Shown here piece by piece: positions 9,319 through 16,419 of a DNA stretch of 56,438 nt. Within the stretch, counting starts at the first letter, position 1; each line of letters opens with the position of its first letter. Made by a program: the position numbers and the translations under genes. Source of the DNA: Ferruginibacter sp. (GTDB lineage Bacteria > Bacteroidota > Bacteroidia > Chitinophagales > Chitinophagaceae); the NCBI GenBank assembly GCA_013141435.1, contig JABFQZ010000026.1:1-56438 (forward strand), read 5' to 3'. Below the pieces are notes generated by a model. That model was not told the origin of the DNA and made no database searches. It saw only the letters and a program-made list of their open reading frames with translations.

Positions 9319-9534
9319 TTAAAAATTGAGCAAATCTTTAACCTCAATATTTAGCTCTACAGCTATTTCTTTTAAATAAAATACACTTGGGTTTATACGC
9401 CCTTTTTCTAATCTATTAAGGCTTTGTGGGTCTTTATCGCAACATCGAGCAAGCTCGGCTTGCGAAATACCTTTGCTTAATCTTACACTGGCAATATGTG
9501 CGCCAAGTTTTTTAAGATAAGCCTCTTTATTCAT
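9319..9534 (-). CDS. XRE-family helix-turn-helix transcription regulator
   Basis: A 71-residue protein that is almost only a Cro/C1-type HTH domain: GAHIASVRLSKGISQAELAR then the recognition helix region DKDPQSLNRLEKGRINPS. It starts at an ATG (9534) and lies divergently from the VKOR-fusion gene. The 148-bp gap between them contains a perfect 16-bp palindrome. A stand-alone HTH of this size next to a secretion/peptide cluster is a likely local regulator of that cluster and of itself; this is inference. No toxin gene is adjacent, so an antitoxin role is not supported. Confidence 0.9.
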   Translation of the reverse strand: MNKEAYLKKLGAHIASVRLSKGISQAELARCCDKDPQSLNRLEKGRINPSVFYLKEIAVELNIEVKDLLNF

Positions 9535-9588
9535 TTTGCAATTACTAATTTGTTATGTGCAAGATGTTGGTTTTAAAAAAATTTATCG

Positions 9589-9604
9589 TAAACGTATACG
9601 TTTA
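9589..9604. promoter_or_regulatory. 16-bp perfect palindrome, candidate operator
   Basis: TAAACGTATACGTTTA is a perfect palindrome in the divergent gap between the XRE gene (start 9534) and the VKOR-fusion gene (start 9683). Position, dyad symmetry and the adjacent HTH gene suggest it is the XRE protein's binding site. The motif was not seen elsewhere in the gaps read by eye. Confidence 0.55.
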
Positions 9605-9682
9605 TAATATTTTTCTTATATATTTACTTTCTATTAAAAATTAATACATCTTATTTCTACATTTTTTGATATAAAATAGCCT

Positions 9683-11281
9683 ATGCTTAACCAATACGAA
9701 CCAATTATAAAAGCTACTATTTCTTTTTTGAAACTGCTAAAAGTTAAGGTAAACAACCGTACAGTAAACGAAGCATTGCAAAACCATCCCAATTGGCCAA
9801 GTATGCTTTGTATAACTGATAGTTTGCACAAATGGAACATACCAAACGCAGTAGGCAAAATAGATACAAGTAAAATAGATGAACTACCTACACCGTTTAT
9901 TGCTTATACAAATAATAATAAAAATAACATTGCCATTGTAAATAGTGTAGCTGAAACAACGGTACAAGTATTGCAAAAAAATTATAACAAGCCAGTAACT
10001 TACGGCAAGGAAGATTTTGTAAAAACTTGGAGCGGAGTTTATTTAATAGCAGAGCCAAACCAACTAAGCGGCGAAACAAATTTTACAAGCAATAAACAAA
10101 AATATTTTTTAAATGCTGTTGTACCATTAGTTGCAATATTTTCAATACTAATTTTTTCGTTTTTGTTAATGCAAAAAAATGCTACTGCAATATTTGTAAG
10201 TCAGGGCAATTTTTTATTACAGTACTTTATATATTTAATGGGTACAATTGTTACAGTTTTATTGCTTTGGTACGAACTAGATAAAAATAACCCATTATTA
10301 CAAAAAGTATGCACTGGCATAGCCAAAGGCAATTGCAATGCCATACTTACCGGTAAAGCTGCAAAAGTATTTAGCTGGCTTAGCTGGAGCGAAGTAGGTT
10401 TTTTTTATTTTACAGGTAGCTTACTCACAATATTATTTATACCAACTGGTATTACCATTGTAGCATGGCTAAATATAGCAGCATTGCCCTATACAGTTTT
10501 TAGTGTTTATTACCAATGGCGTGTAGCTAAGCAATGGTGCGTACTATGCCTTATAGTACAAGCTTTACTTTTGCTTGCTGTATACAATGTAGTGCTCAAT
10601 AATTATTTTGGCATTGCACAATTGCATGTTTTGCAAAGTACAATATACGTACTTACATTATTTTTGTTACCTGCTATTATTTGGTACTCTATAAAGCCAT
10701 ATTTACTAAAACTACAAGTTGAAAAAAACACTAAAAGAGAATTTTTGCGATTGAAATTTAACAGCCAAATATTTGAAACCCTTTTAAAAAAACAAAAACA
10801 AATAACCATACCTACCAATGGCTTAGGTATAGATATTGGCAATCCAAATGCTACAAGCGAAATTATAAAAGTATGCAACCCATATTGTGGGCCATGTGCA
10901 TTGGTACATCCAATAATAGATAAATTGATAGAGCAAAACAATAATGTAAAAGCAAAAATAATATTTACAACTCCTAACGATAAAAACAATAGTGCTTACA
11001 AAATTACCAGCCATTTATTAACAATAGCAACAGAAAATGATGAACATAAGACTAAACAAGCATTAGACGATTGGTATTTGCCAAACGTAAAAGAATATAA
11101 AACCTTTGCAACAAAATATAAAATTACTGGAGAGCTTGAACAGCAAAGTAGCAAAATTGAGTTAATGGAAAAATGGTGCAAGGGTACTGGCATAACATAT
11201 ACACCTACAATATTTATAAACGGATACCAACTGCCCGATGCTTATGGCATTGAGGATTTAGAATATTTTTTGCAAGAATAG
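9683..11281 (+). CDS. Vitamin K epoxide reductase (VKOR)-thioredoxin fusion with C39-like N-terminal domain
   Basis: A 532-residue membrane protein that probably makes disulfide bonds in exported substrates. Residues about 1-130 resemble a C39 peptidase domain but lack the catalytic cysteine (NHPNWPSMLCITDSLHKW, then IAYTNNNKNNIAIVNS), so it is probably a binding domain. Then come helices of the VKOR domain with the loop cysteines Cys210 and Cys218 (CTGIAKGNC) and the quinone-side Cys286-x2-Cys289 (QWCVLC). The C-terminal thioredoxin-like domain has Cys402-Gly-Pro-Cys405 (NPYCGPCALVHP) and a Thr-Pro segment (YTPTIFING) in the cis-Pro position. In the VKOR relay, electrons pass from substrate to the CxxC thioredoxin, the loop pair, the membrane CxxC and quinone. 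It is followed by the cysteine-rich peptide gene, its likely substrate. Confidence 0.92.
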   Translation: MLNQYEPIIKATISFLKLLKVKVNNRTVNEALQNHPNWPSMLCITDSLHKWNIPNAVGKIDTSKIDELPTPFIAYTNNNKNNIAIVNSVAETTVQVLQKNYNKPVTYGKEDFVKTWSGVYLIAEPNQLSGETNFTSNKQKYFLNAVVPLVAIFSILIFSFLLMQKNATAIFVSQGNFLLQYFIYLMGTIVTVLLLWYELDKNNPLLQKVCTGIAKGNCNAILTGKAAKVFSWLSWSEVGFFYFTGSLLTILFIPTGITIVAWLNIAALPYTVFSVYYQWRVAKQWCVLCLIVQALLLLAVYNVVLNNYFGIAQLHVLQSTIYVLTLFLLPAIIWYSIKPYLLKLQVEKNTKREFLRLKFNSQIFETLLKKQKQITIPTNGLGIDIGNPNATSEIIKVCNPYCGPCALVHPIIDKLIEQNNNVKAKIIFTTPNDKNNSAYKITSHLLTIATENDEHKTKQALDDWYLPNVKEYKTFATKYKITGELEQQSSKIELMEKWCKGTGITYTPTIFINGYQLPDAYGIEDLEYFLQE

Positions 11282-11309
11282 TTCGCTTGCAAAAAGCCCT
11301 GCAGAACTA

Positions 11310-11330
11310 CACAAAAGCTGCAGCTTTGTG
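11310..11330 (+). other. Hairpin between the VKOR-fusion and the peptide precursor gene
   Basis: CACAAAAGCTGCAGCTTTGTG folds into a stem with one bulged A. No T-run follows, so it could be a weak terminator, an RNA-stability element or an operator rather than a classic terminator. The peptide gene starts 74 bp further on. Confidence 0.35.
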
Positions 11331-11403
11331 GCAGAGCGGTTAAAGCCTAAGCAACTAAAAAATAAAGGCACCATATTTTTATTTAACTTTAAATTTTAAA
11401 ACA

Positions 11404-11613
11404 ATGAAAACACAAAAAATGAGCCTTGCAAACATACAAGGCAAACTTAGTAGAGCAGAAATGAAGAATATTATGGCGGGGAGTGAAAGTGGTGGAACTG
11501 GTTGTTATAAATGTTGTTGGAATGGAACTTCTAACTGTAGTTCTTGTTCTTTTTCTTATTCTGGGGCATCTTGTACCACTAATGCAACCTTAGTAAAATG
11601 CGAAGGTTGCTAA
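11404..11613 (+). CDS. Cysteine-rich secreted peptide precursor with bacteriocin-type leader
   Basis: A 69-residue precursor. The leader (about residues 1-26) has the amphipathic pattern MSLANIQGKLSRAEMKNIMAG, a leader type seen on Bacteroidota natural-product precursors exported by C39-peptidase ABC transporters. Two cleavage points are possible: after Ala25-Gly26, or after Gly30-Gly31. The rest contains eight cysteines (34, 37, 38, 45, 48, 57, 66, 69), the last being the C-terminal residue, among many Ser, Thr, Gly and Asn. An even number of cysteines and two flanking thiol-oxidoreductase genes suggest four disulfides. Ser/Thr and Cys residues could also be glycosylated by the neighbouring DUF6625 proteins, which is inference. 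Function (antibacterial, signalling or other) is unknown. Start ATG at 11404 follows an A-rich stretch. Confidence 0.88.
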   Translation: MKTQKMSLANIQGKLSRAEMKNIMAGSESGGTGCYKCCWNGTSNCSSCSFSYSGASCTTNATLVKCEGC

Positions 11614-11622
11614 ACAAAATCG

Positions 11623-11670
11623 AAAATTAACTGTCGAGAAATTAAATAAAATTCGGCAGTTAATTTTTAA
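11623..11670 (+). terminator. Hairpin terminator or attenuator directly after the peptide gene
   Basis: Arms AAAATTAACTGTCGA (11623-11637) and TCGGCAGTTAATTTT (11653-11667) pair over 15 positions with one T-G wobble, and a T-run follows. It starts 10 bases after the peptide stop codon. Partial termination here would make far more peptide mRNA than mRNA for the downstream processing genes, a common layout for peptide precursors. Confidence 0.78.
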
Positions 11671-11685
11671 ATAAATTATTCAACT

Positions 11686-12450
11686 ATGAAATCATTTGCC
11701 AATTTAGTAATTGTTTTTTTCTTATTGAATTCCTGCCAGCAAAATTCAAATTATGGAAAACCAATTTCAAACCCTAATTTAATCTTAGCTAATTTTAATA
11801 GTTATTGGAATTACACAAATAAATATGTAAAATTAGAAAGGAATTTTATAGCATTAGATGAAAATAAAAACGTAATATCAAAAAATGCTTTTTTGAAAGA
11901 AGTAATAAATAATAATTTTTTACCATTGAAGTTACAGCCTAAAGATTCAAATGAATATTATTTACTTTATAAAATGCCACAAAAAACCCCATCTGAAATT
12001 ACCAACATAATAAAGCAAATCACAAATAATATTTATAAGAATTTTTTGAAAGAAGGCTCAGCAATGCCAAAATTTAATTTTTCAGATATAGAAGGAAATA
12101 GTTATAATAACGAAAATACTAAAGGAAAAATAATTGTAATAAAATGTTGGTTTATACATTGCACAAAATGCATAGAGGAATTTCCATATTTAAATAAATT
12201 AGTAGAAGGATATGAATACAAAAAAGATGTATTGTTTTTGAGCTTAGCAATTGATTCTAAAAGCAAATTGCAAGCTTTTTTAAAAACTAAAAAATTCAAT
12301 TATAGCGTTATAGCAGATAAATTAGATTTTATGAAAGATAGTTTAAATGTAACTAGCTATCCAACCCACATACTTATTAATAAAATAGGAGTAATAGAAA
12401 AAATTGTAGGTAACTACGAAGAGTTAATATTTGCTTTAACAAAAATTTAA
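11686..12450 (+). CDS. TlpA/thioredoxin-like lipoprotein (thiol-disulfide oxidoreductase)
   Basis: A 254-residue predicted lipoprotein with a lipobox-like LLNSC ending at Cys17, an unassigned domain at about 18-125, and a thioredoxin-like domain at about 126-254. The domain opens AMPKFNFSDIEGNSY, carries the redox pair Cys159-Thr-Lys-Cys162 (WFIHCTKCIEEFP), an extra Cys154, and the cis-Pro region SYPTHILINKIG. CTKC replaces the usual CPxC or CGPC of the family. Membrane-anchored TlpA proteins reduce or isomerise disulfides in the periplasm. Next to a peptide with eight cysteines, a role in disulfide isomerisation is the simplest guess. The gene follows the peptide's terminator by about 15 bp. 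Confidence 0.85.
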   Translation: MKSFANLVIVFFLLNSCQQNSNYGKPISNPNLILANFNSYWNYTNKYVKLERNFIALDENKNVISKNAFLKEVINNNFLPLKLQPKDSNEYYLLYKMPQKTPSEITNIIKQITNNIYKNFLKEGSAMPKFNFSDIEGNSYNNENTKGKIIVIKCWFIHCTKCIEEFPYLNKLVEGYEYKKDVLFLSLAIDSKSKLQAFLKTKKFNYSVIADKLDFMKDSLNVTSYPTHILINKIGVIEKIVGNYEELIFALTKI

Positions 12451-12525
12451 AAAATTTAGTATTAATTCAATATTGGTTTGTTATCAAATAAGAGATATTT
12501 TTTTATATCAAAGGGGAAATTAAAA

Positions 12526-13353
12526 ATGAGTAATTTTAAAATAGCCACTCTCAATTGTTGGTATGGTCCATATCCTTGGTATTTCCCTTATTTTATTTAC
12601 TCATGCTCGTACAACCCAACTATAGATTTTTTTATAATAACAGATAACTTACAAACAATACCGAATTTGCCCAACAATGTAAAAATTATTTACAAAACTT
12701 TAAATGAAATTAAAATTACTGCGAATGGAAAATTAGGATTCGAGGTAAGAATTGATTACCCGTACAAACTATGCGATTTTAAGCCTGCTTATGGCTTTAT
12801 TTTTTCAGAGATTATTTATGGTTACGACTTTTGGGCTTGGAGTGATTTGGATATAATATTTGGAAACTTACGAGATTTTTTTACAACAGAATTGCTTAGC
12901 AAAAATGATTTTATAAGCACAAGGCACGATTATACAACAGGGTGTTTTGCATTAATTAAAAACAACATAATAATGAATAGGTTTTTTATGAGAAGCAATG
13001 ATTATAAAAAAGTATTATCTACAAAAGAATATTTAGGATTTGATGAATTAAATTTTAAACATTGTGAAATTGAGGAAGGTAAAAGTTTGGAAGACATAAA
13101 AACTGAAATTGTTTGTTTTACTCACCTAATAAAACATGCTGCAAATAAAAATATAATTAAGGCATATTTCGATTTTATTTTATTGGAAGGTATCCCTGGC
13201 AAAATAAAGTTTGCTAATGGAAAATTAATTTATGATAACAAATATGAAGCTGCATTGTATCATTTGTATTGGCTAAAAAAAATATACCAACCAAAATTTT
13301 CTGCAAAAATTATACCTACAAAATTCAGCATAAGTAAAACAAGAATTTATTAA
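12526..13353 (+). CDS. DUF6625 protein, putative glycosyltransferase (copy 1)
   Basis: A 275-residue protein. An upstream TTG at 12478 would add 16 residues, but the ATG at 12526 fits the downstream paralogue's N-terminus (N-C-W-Y-G-P-Y-P-W-Y-F-P-Y against C-Y-Y-G-S-F-P-W-Y-F-P-Y) and follows an AAGGGG stretch, so 12526 is preferred. Conserved blocks are PWYFPYF, FFIITDN, the strongly conserved YPYKLCDFKPAYG, and WSDLDIIFGNL, whose Asp107-x-Asp109 looks like the metal/nucleotide-sugar-binding DxD of GT-A enzymes. RHDYTTGCFAL follows. The family is assigned from memory of DUF6625; the glycosyltransferase role is inferred from the DxD layout. No signal peptide, so it probably acts in the cytosol on the precursor peptide or another acceptor. 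Confidence 0.78.
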   Translation: MSNFKIATLNCWYGPYPWYFPYFIYSCSYNPTIDFFIITDNLQTIPNLPNNVKIIYKTLNEIKITANGKLGFEVRIDYPYKLCDFKPAYGFIFSEIIYGYDFWAWSDLDIIFGNLRDFFTTELLSKNDFISTRHDYTTGCFALIKNNIIMNRFFMRSNDYKKVLSTKEYLGFDELNFKHCEIEEGKSLEDIKTEIVCFTHLIKHAANKNIIKAYFDFILLEGIPGKIKFANGKLIYDNKYEAALYHLYWLKKIYQPKFSAKIIPTKFSISKTRIY

Positions 13354-14184
13354 ATGAAATATAAAAATAAGATAGCGGTCATAATTTGTTATTACGGTAG
13401 TTTTCCTTGGTACTTTCCTTACTTTTTGCACTCCTGTAAGTTTAACGAATCTATTGATTTTTTTATTTTTTCAGATATTACTCATAAATTTCAAGTACCG
13501 CCAAATGTAAAAATTATTCATAAATCCATTGAAGAAATAAAGGAATTAGCTAGTAAAAAATTAGGCTTTCAAGTAAATTTAGATTTTCCATACAAACTAT
13601 GCGATTTTAAGCCTGCATATGGTTTAATATTTGAAGATTATATTAAGCTATATGATTATTGGGCACAAAGCGATATAGATATAATTTATGGCAATTTAAG
13701 AAATTTTATTACAGACGATTTTTTAAACAAATACGATTTTATAAGTGTAAGGCATGATTATACCTCAGGCTGCTTTGCTTTATATAAAAACAATATGTTG
13801 ATGAAAAATATTTTTAAAAGAAGCAAAGATTATAAAATTGTATTTTCTAATTCAAAACATTATTGTTTTGACGAATGCAATTTTGCATGGGATTATTTAA
13901 CAGAAGGTAAAACTATTTTTGAAATTGAAACTGAAATTGAAAGTTTTACACATGTAATAAAAAAGACTGAAAAAAAGAATGAAATTAATGCACATTTTGA
14001 TTTTATTTTAATTGAAGGTTTGGTTGGTAAAATAATATTTGATAGAGGTACAATAGTGTATAAAAAAATGTTCGAAGGTATTTTGTATCATTTGTATTGG
14101 CTAAAACGAGTTTATAATCCTAAAAAAAATCCACGCATCATTCCAGATAAATATTTTATTAGCCCCAGAAAAATATATCATTAA
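13354..14184 (+). CDS. DUF6625 protein, putative glycosyltransferase (copy 2)
   Basis: A 276-residue tandem paralogue of the preceding gene, whose stop codon it directly abuts, so translation is probably coupled. The same blocks recur: PWYFPYF, FPYKLCDFKPAYG, QSDIDIIYGNLRNF with Asp107-x-Asp109 at exactly the same residue numbers, VRHDYTSGCFALY and the C-terminal LYHLYWLKRVYNPK. Divergence along most of the length shows the duplication is not recent, so the two copies probably do different steps, for example adding two sugars or acting on two sites. It has no signal peptide. The exporter gene follows after 24 bp. Confidence 0.8.
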   Translation: MKYKNKIAVIICYYGSFPWYFPYFLHSCKFNESIDFFIFSDITHKFQVPPNVKIIHKSIEEIKELASKKLGFQVNLDFPYKLCDFKPAYGLIFEDYIKLYDYWAQSDIDIIYGNLRNFITDDFLNKYDFISVRHDYTSGCFALYKNNMLMKNIFKRSKDYKIVFSNSKHYCFDECNFAWDYLTEGKTIFEIETEIESFTHVIKKTEKKNEINAHFDFILIEGLVGKIIFDRGTIVYKKMFEGILYHLYWLKRVYNPKKNPRIIPDKYFISPRKIYH

Positions 14185-14208
14185 AAAAATAAATATTATA
14201 CAGTAAGA

Positions 14209-16419
14209 ATGATATTTTCTTTCCCGTTTTACAAACAGTTAGACGCCATGGACTGCGGACCCACCTGCCTCCGCATGGTGGCTAAATATTATGGGCGCAC
14301 TATACCATTAGATTATTTGCGCAATAAAGCCGAGTATGGCAAACAAGGTGTAAGTATGCTTGGGCTTGCCGATGCTGCGGAGGCAATAGGCTTTAAAACC
14401 ATTGGTGCAAAACTAAGTTTTGAGCAACTCATAAATGATGCTCCATTACCAGCTATTATACATTGGAATCAATATCATTTTGTAGTACTTACCAAAGGTT
14501 CTACAAAAAATAAATTAATAATTGCCGACCCTGCTAAGGGTATGATAAAACTAAATAAAGCTGAATTTTTAAAAAGTTGGATTTCAACAACTGAAAATGA
14601 TACAAGCAAAGGCACTACGCTATTGTTAGAAACAACTCCACTATTTAAACAAACAGATTTTATTGGTGATGAACAAAAACAAAATACCAAAATAGGTTGG
14701 AGTTATTTACTTGGTTACATAAAGGAACATAAGCAATATTTTTTTCAAATATTTTTAGGTCTAATTATTGGAAGTGTTTTGCAATTAATTTTTCCATACC
14801 TCACTCAAAGTATTGTAGATACTGGTATTAATACACACAACATTAATTTTATTCAAATAGTATTAGCAGCACAACTCATGTTGTTGTTTTCGCAAACTGT
14901 AGTTGAATTTATACGAAGCCGAATTTTATTACATATAAGCACACGTATAAACATTTCATTGCTTTCTGGCTTTTGGAGTAAATTGTTAAAATTGCCAATG
15001 CAGTTTTTTGATAGCAAACACCCAGGCGATATTATACAACGTATTAGCGACCATCATCGCATAGAAAGTTTTTTAACAGGCACGGCTTTAAATACTTTAT
15101 TTTCAATTTTTAATCTTATACTTTTTTCGTTTGTCTTGCTTTCGTACAACACTACTATATTTATTATTTTTTTAGGAGGCAGTATTTTATATTTATTTTG
15201 GATTAGTTTCTTTTTAAAATACAGGCGTAAGATTGATTACAAAAAATTTACAATTGCCAGCAAGGAAAATAACGCAACCATGCAATTGGTGTATGGTATG
15301 CAAGAAATTAAATTGAATAATGCCGAAAATACTTTTCGCTGGGCTTGGGAGGGTTTGCAAGCTGGCTTATTCAAATTAAATTTCAAAAGCTTATCGCTTG
15401 TGCAATACCAGCAAGTAGGCACATTTTTTATAAACCAGGGCAAAAATATTTTAATAACTTTTATTGTAGCAAGGTTAGTAATAGAAGGCACTCTTACCCT
15501 AGGTATGATGTTGGCTATACAGTATATTATTGGCCAATTAAATAGCCCTGTAGAACAGCTAATAGGTTTTACACAGCAGGCACAAGATGCAAAAATATCA
15601 TTAGAAAGATTAAACGATATACATGGCTTAGATGATGAAGAAGCAACCAATAGCGAATTGCAACATCAATTACCGAATGAACAAAGTATCCATATAAAAA
15701 ATCTTTCGTTTACATACCCAGGCGCTGGTAATGAGCCTGTTTTAAAAAATATTAATCTACAAATACCTGAAGGCAAAGTAACAGCGATTGTAGGCATGAG
15801 CGGTAGTGGAAAATCTACACTTATAAAATTACTATTACGCTTTTACGAAAACTATAAAGGCGAAATACATTTGGGGTCAGCAAATATAAAAAATATTTCT
15901 CCAAAGTTTTGGCGAAGTGTTTGTGGCTCTGTAATGCAGGATAGTTTTATTTTTAACGATAATATCCAAAAAAACATAACTGTTACAGGAGATAAAATAG
16001 ATAATGACAGATTAGTGAATGCATGTAAAACGGCTAATATTTTATCGTTTATTGAATCGATGCCCTTAGGGTTTCATACAAAATTAGGAGCCGAAGGAAA
16101 TGGCATAAGTGGAGGTCAAAAACAACGTATTACTATTGCTAGAGCAGTGTATAAAAATCCACAATTTATTTTTTTTGATGAAGCTACCAATAGTTTAGAT
16201 GCAAATAATGAAAAAATAATTTTAGAAAACTTACAACAATTTTTTAAAGATAAAACAGTGTTGGTAGTAGCCCATAGATTAAGTACAGTAAAAAATGCCG
16301 ATAAAATTGTGGTATTAGAAAATGGTGAAATTGTAGAAGTGGGTACACATAACGAACTTACTATTAAGAAAGGAAAATATTACGAACTTGTAAAAAATCA
16401 ATTGGAACTTGGAAACTGA
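14209..16419 (+). CDS. Peptidase-containing ABC transporter (C39 peptidase domain, PCAT)
   Basis: A 736-residue inner-membrane exporter that cuts off the leader while transporting the peptide. The N-terminal C39 domain has an intact-looking active site: Cys16 (DAMDCGPTCLRM), His90 (WNQYHFVVL) and Asp107 (LIIADPAKG), with Gln10 as likely oxyanion residue. Six transmembrane helices follow (about 165-450), then an ATPase domain with Walker A GMSGSGKST from residue 529, signature ISGGQKQR (about 633), Walker B IFFDEATN (about 655) and the H-loop VVAHRLSTV. Length is normal for PCATs. It is the obvious processing exporter for the peptide at 11404. Its stop overlaps the start of the HlyD-type gene. 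Confidence 0.95.
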   Translation: MIFSFPFYKQLDAMDCGPTCLRMVAKYYGRTIPLDYLRNKAEYGKQGVSMLGLADAAEAIGFKTIGAKLSFEQLINDAPLPAIIHWNQYHFVVLTKGSTKNKLIIADPAKGMIKLNKAEFLKSWISTTENDTSKGTTLLLETTPLFKQTDFIGDEQKQNTKIGWSYLLGYIKEHKQYFFQIFLGLIIGSVLQLIFPYLTQSIVDTGINTHNINFIQIVLAAQLMLLFSQTVVEFIRSRILLHISTRINISLLSGFWSKLLKLPMQFFDSKHPGDIIQRISDHHRIESFLTGTALNTLFSIFNLILFSFVLLSYNTTIFIIFLGGSILYLFWISFFLKYRRKIDYKKFTIASKENNATMQLVYGMQEIKLNNAENTFRWAWEGLQAGLFKLNFKSLSLVQYQQVGTFFINQGKNILITFIVARLVIEGTLTLGMMLAIQYIIGQLNSPVEQLIGFTQQAQDAKISLERLNDIHGLDDEEATNSELQHQLPNEQSIHIKNLSFTYPGAGNEPVLKNINLQIPEGKVTAIVGMSGSGKSTLIKLLLRFYENYKGEIHLGSANIKNISPKFWRSVCGSVMQDSFIFNDNIQKNITVTGDKIDNDRLVNACKTANILSFIESMPLGFHTKLGAEGNGISGGQKQRITIARAVYKNPQFIFFDEATNSLDANNEKIILENLQQFFKDKTVLVVAHRLSTVKNADKIVVLENGEIVEVGTHNELTIKKGKYYELVKNQLELGN

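Noticed and set aside
9319..9534. Antitoxin of a toxin-antitoxin pair
   Set aside because: No toxin-like gene is adjacent; flanking genes are a TonB-linked operon and the peptide cluster.
9683..10080. Active C39 peptidase domain in the VKOR fusion
   Set aside because: The catalytic cysteine position (DCG-type motif) is missing, so it is at best a binding domain.
11328..11347. A stretch that resembles the D-arm of a Ser/Leu tRNA (GTGGCAGAGCGGTTAAAGCC)
   Set aside because: No acceptor stem, anticodon arm or T-arm can be folded around it in the 122-bp gap.
11404..11613. Lanthipeptide or other known RiPP precursor
   Set aside because: No lanthionine synthetase, radical SAM enzyme, YcaO or grasp-with-spasm enzyme lies nearby; the modifying candidates are thiol oxidoreductases and DUF6625.
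12478..12525. TTG start adding 16 residues to DUF6625 copy 1
   Set aside because: The ATG at 12526 matches the N-terminus of the paralogue at 13354 and has a purine-rich stretch before it.
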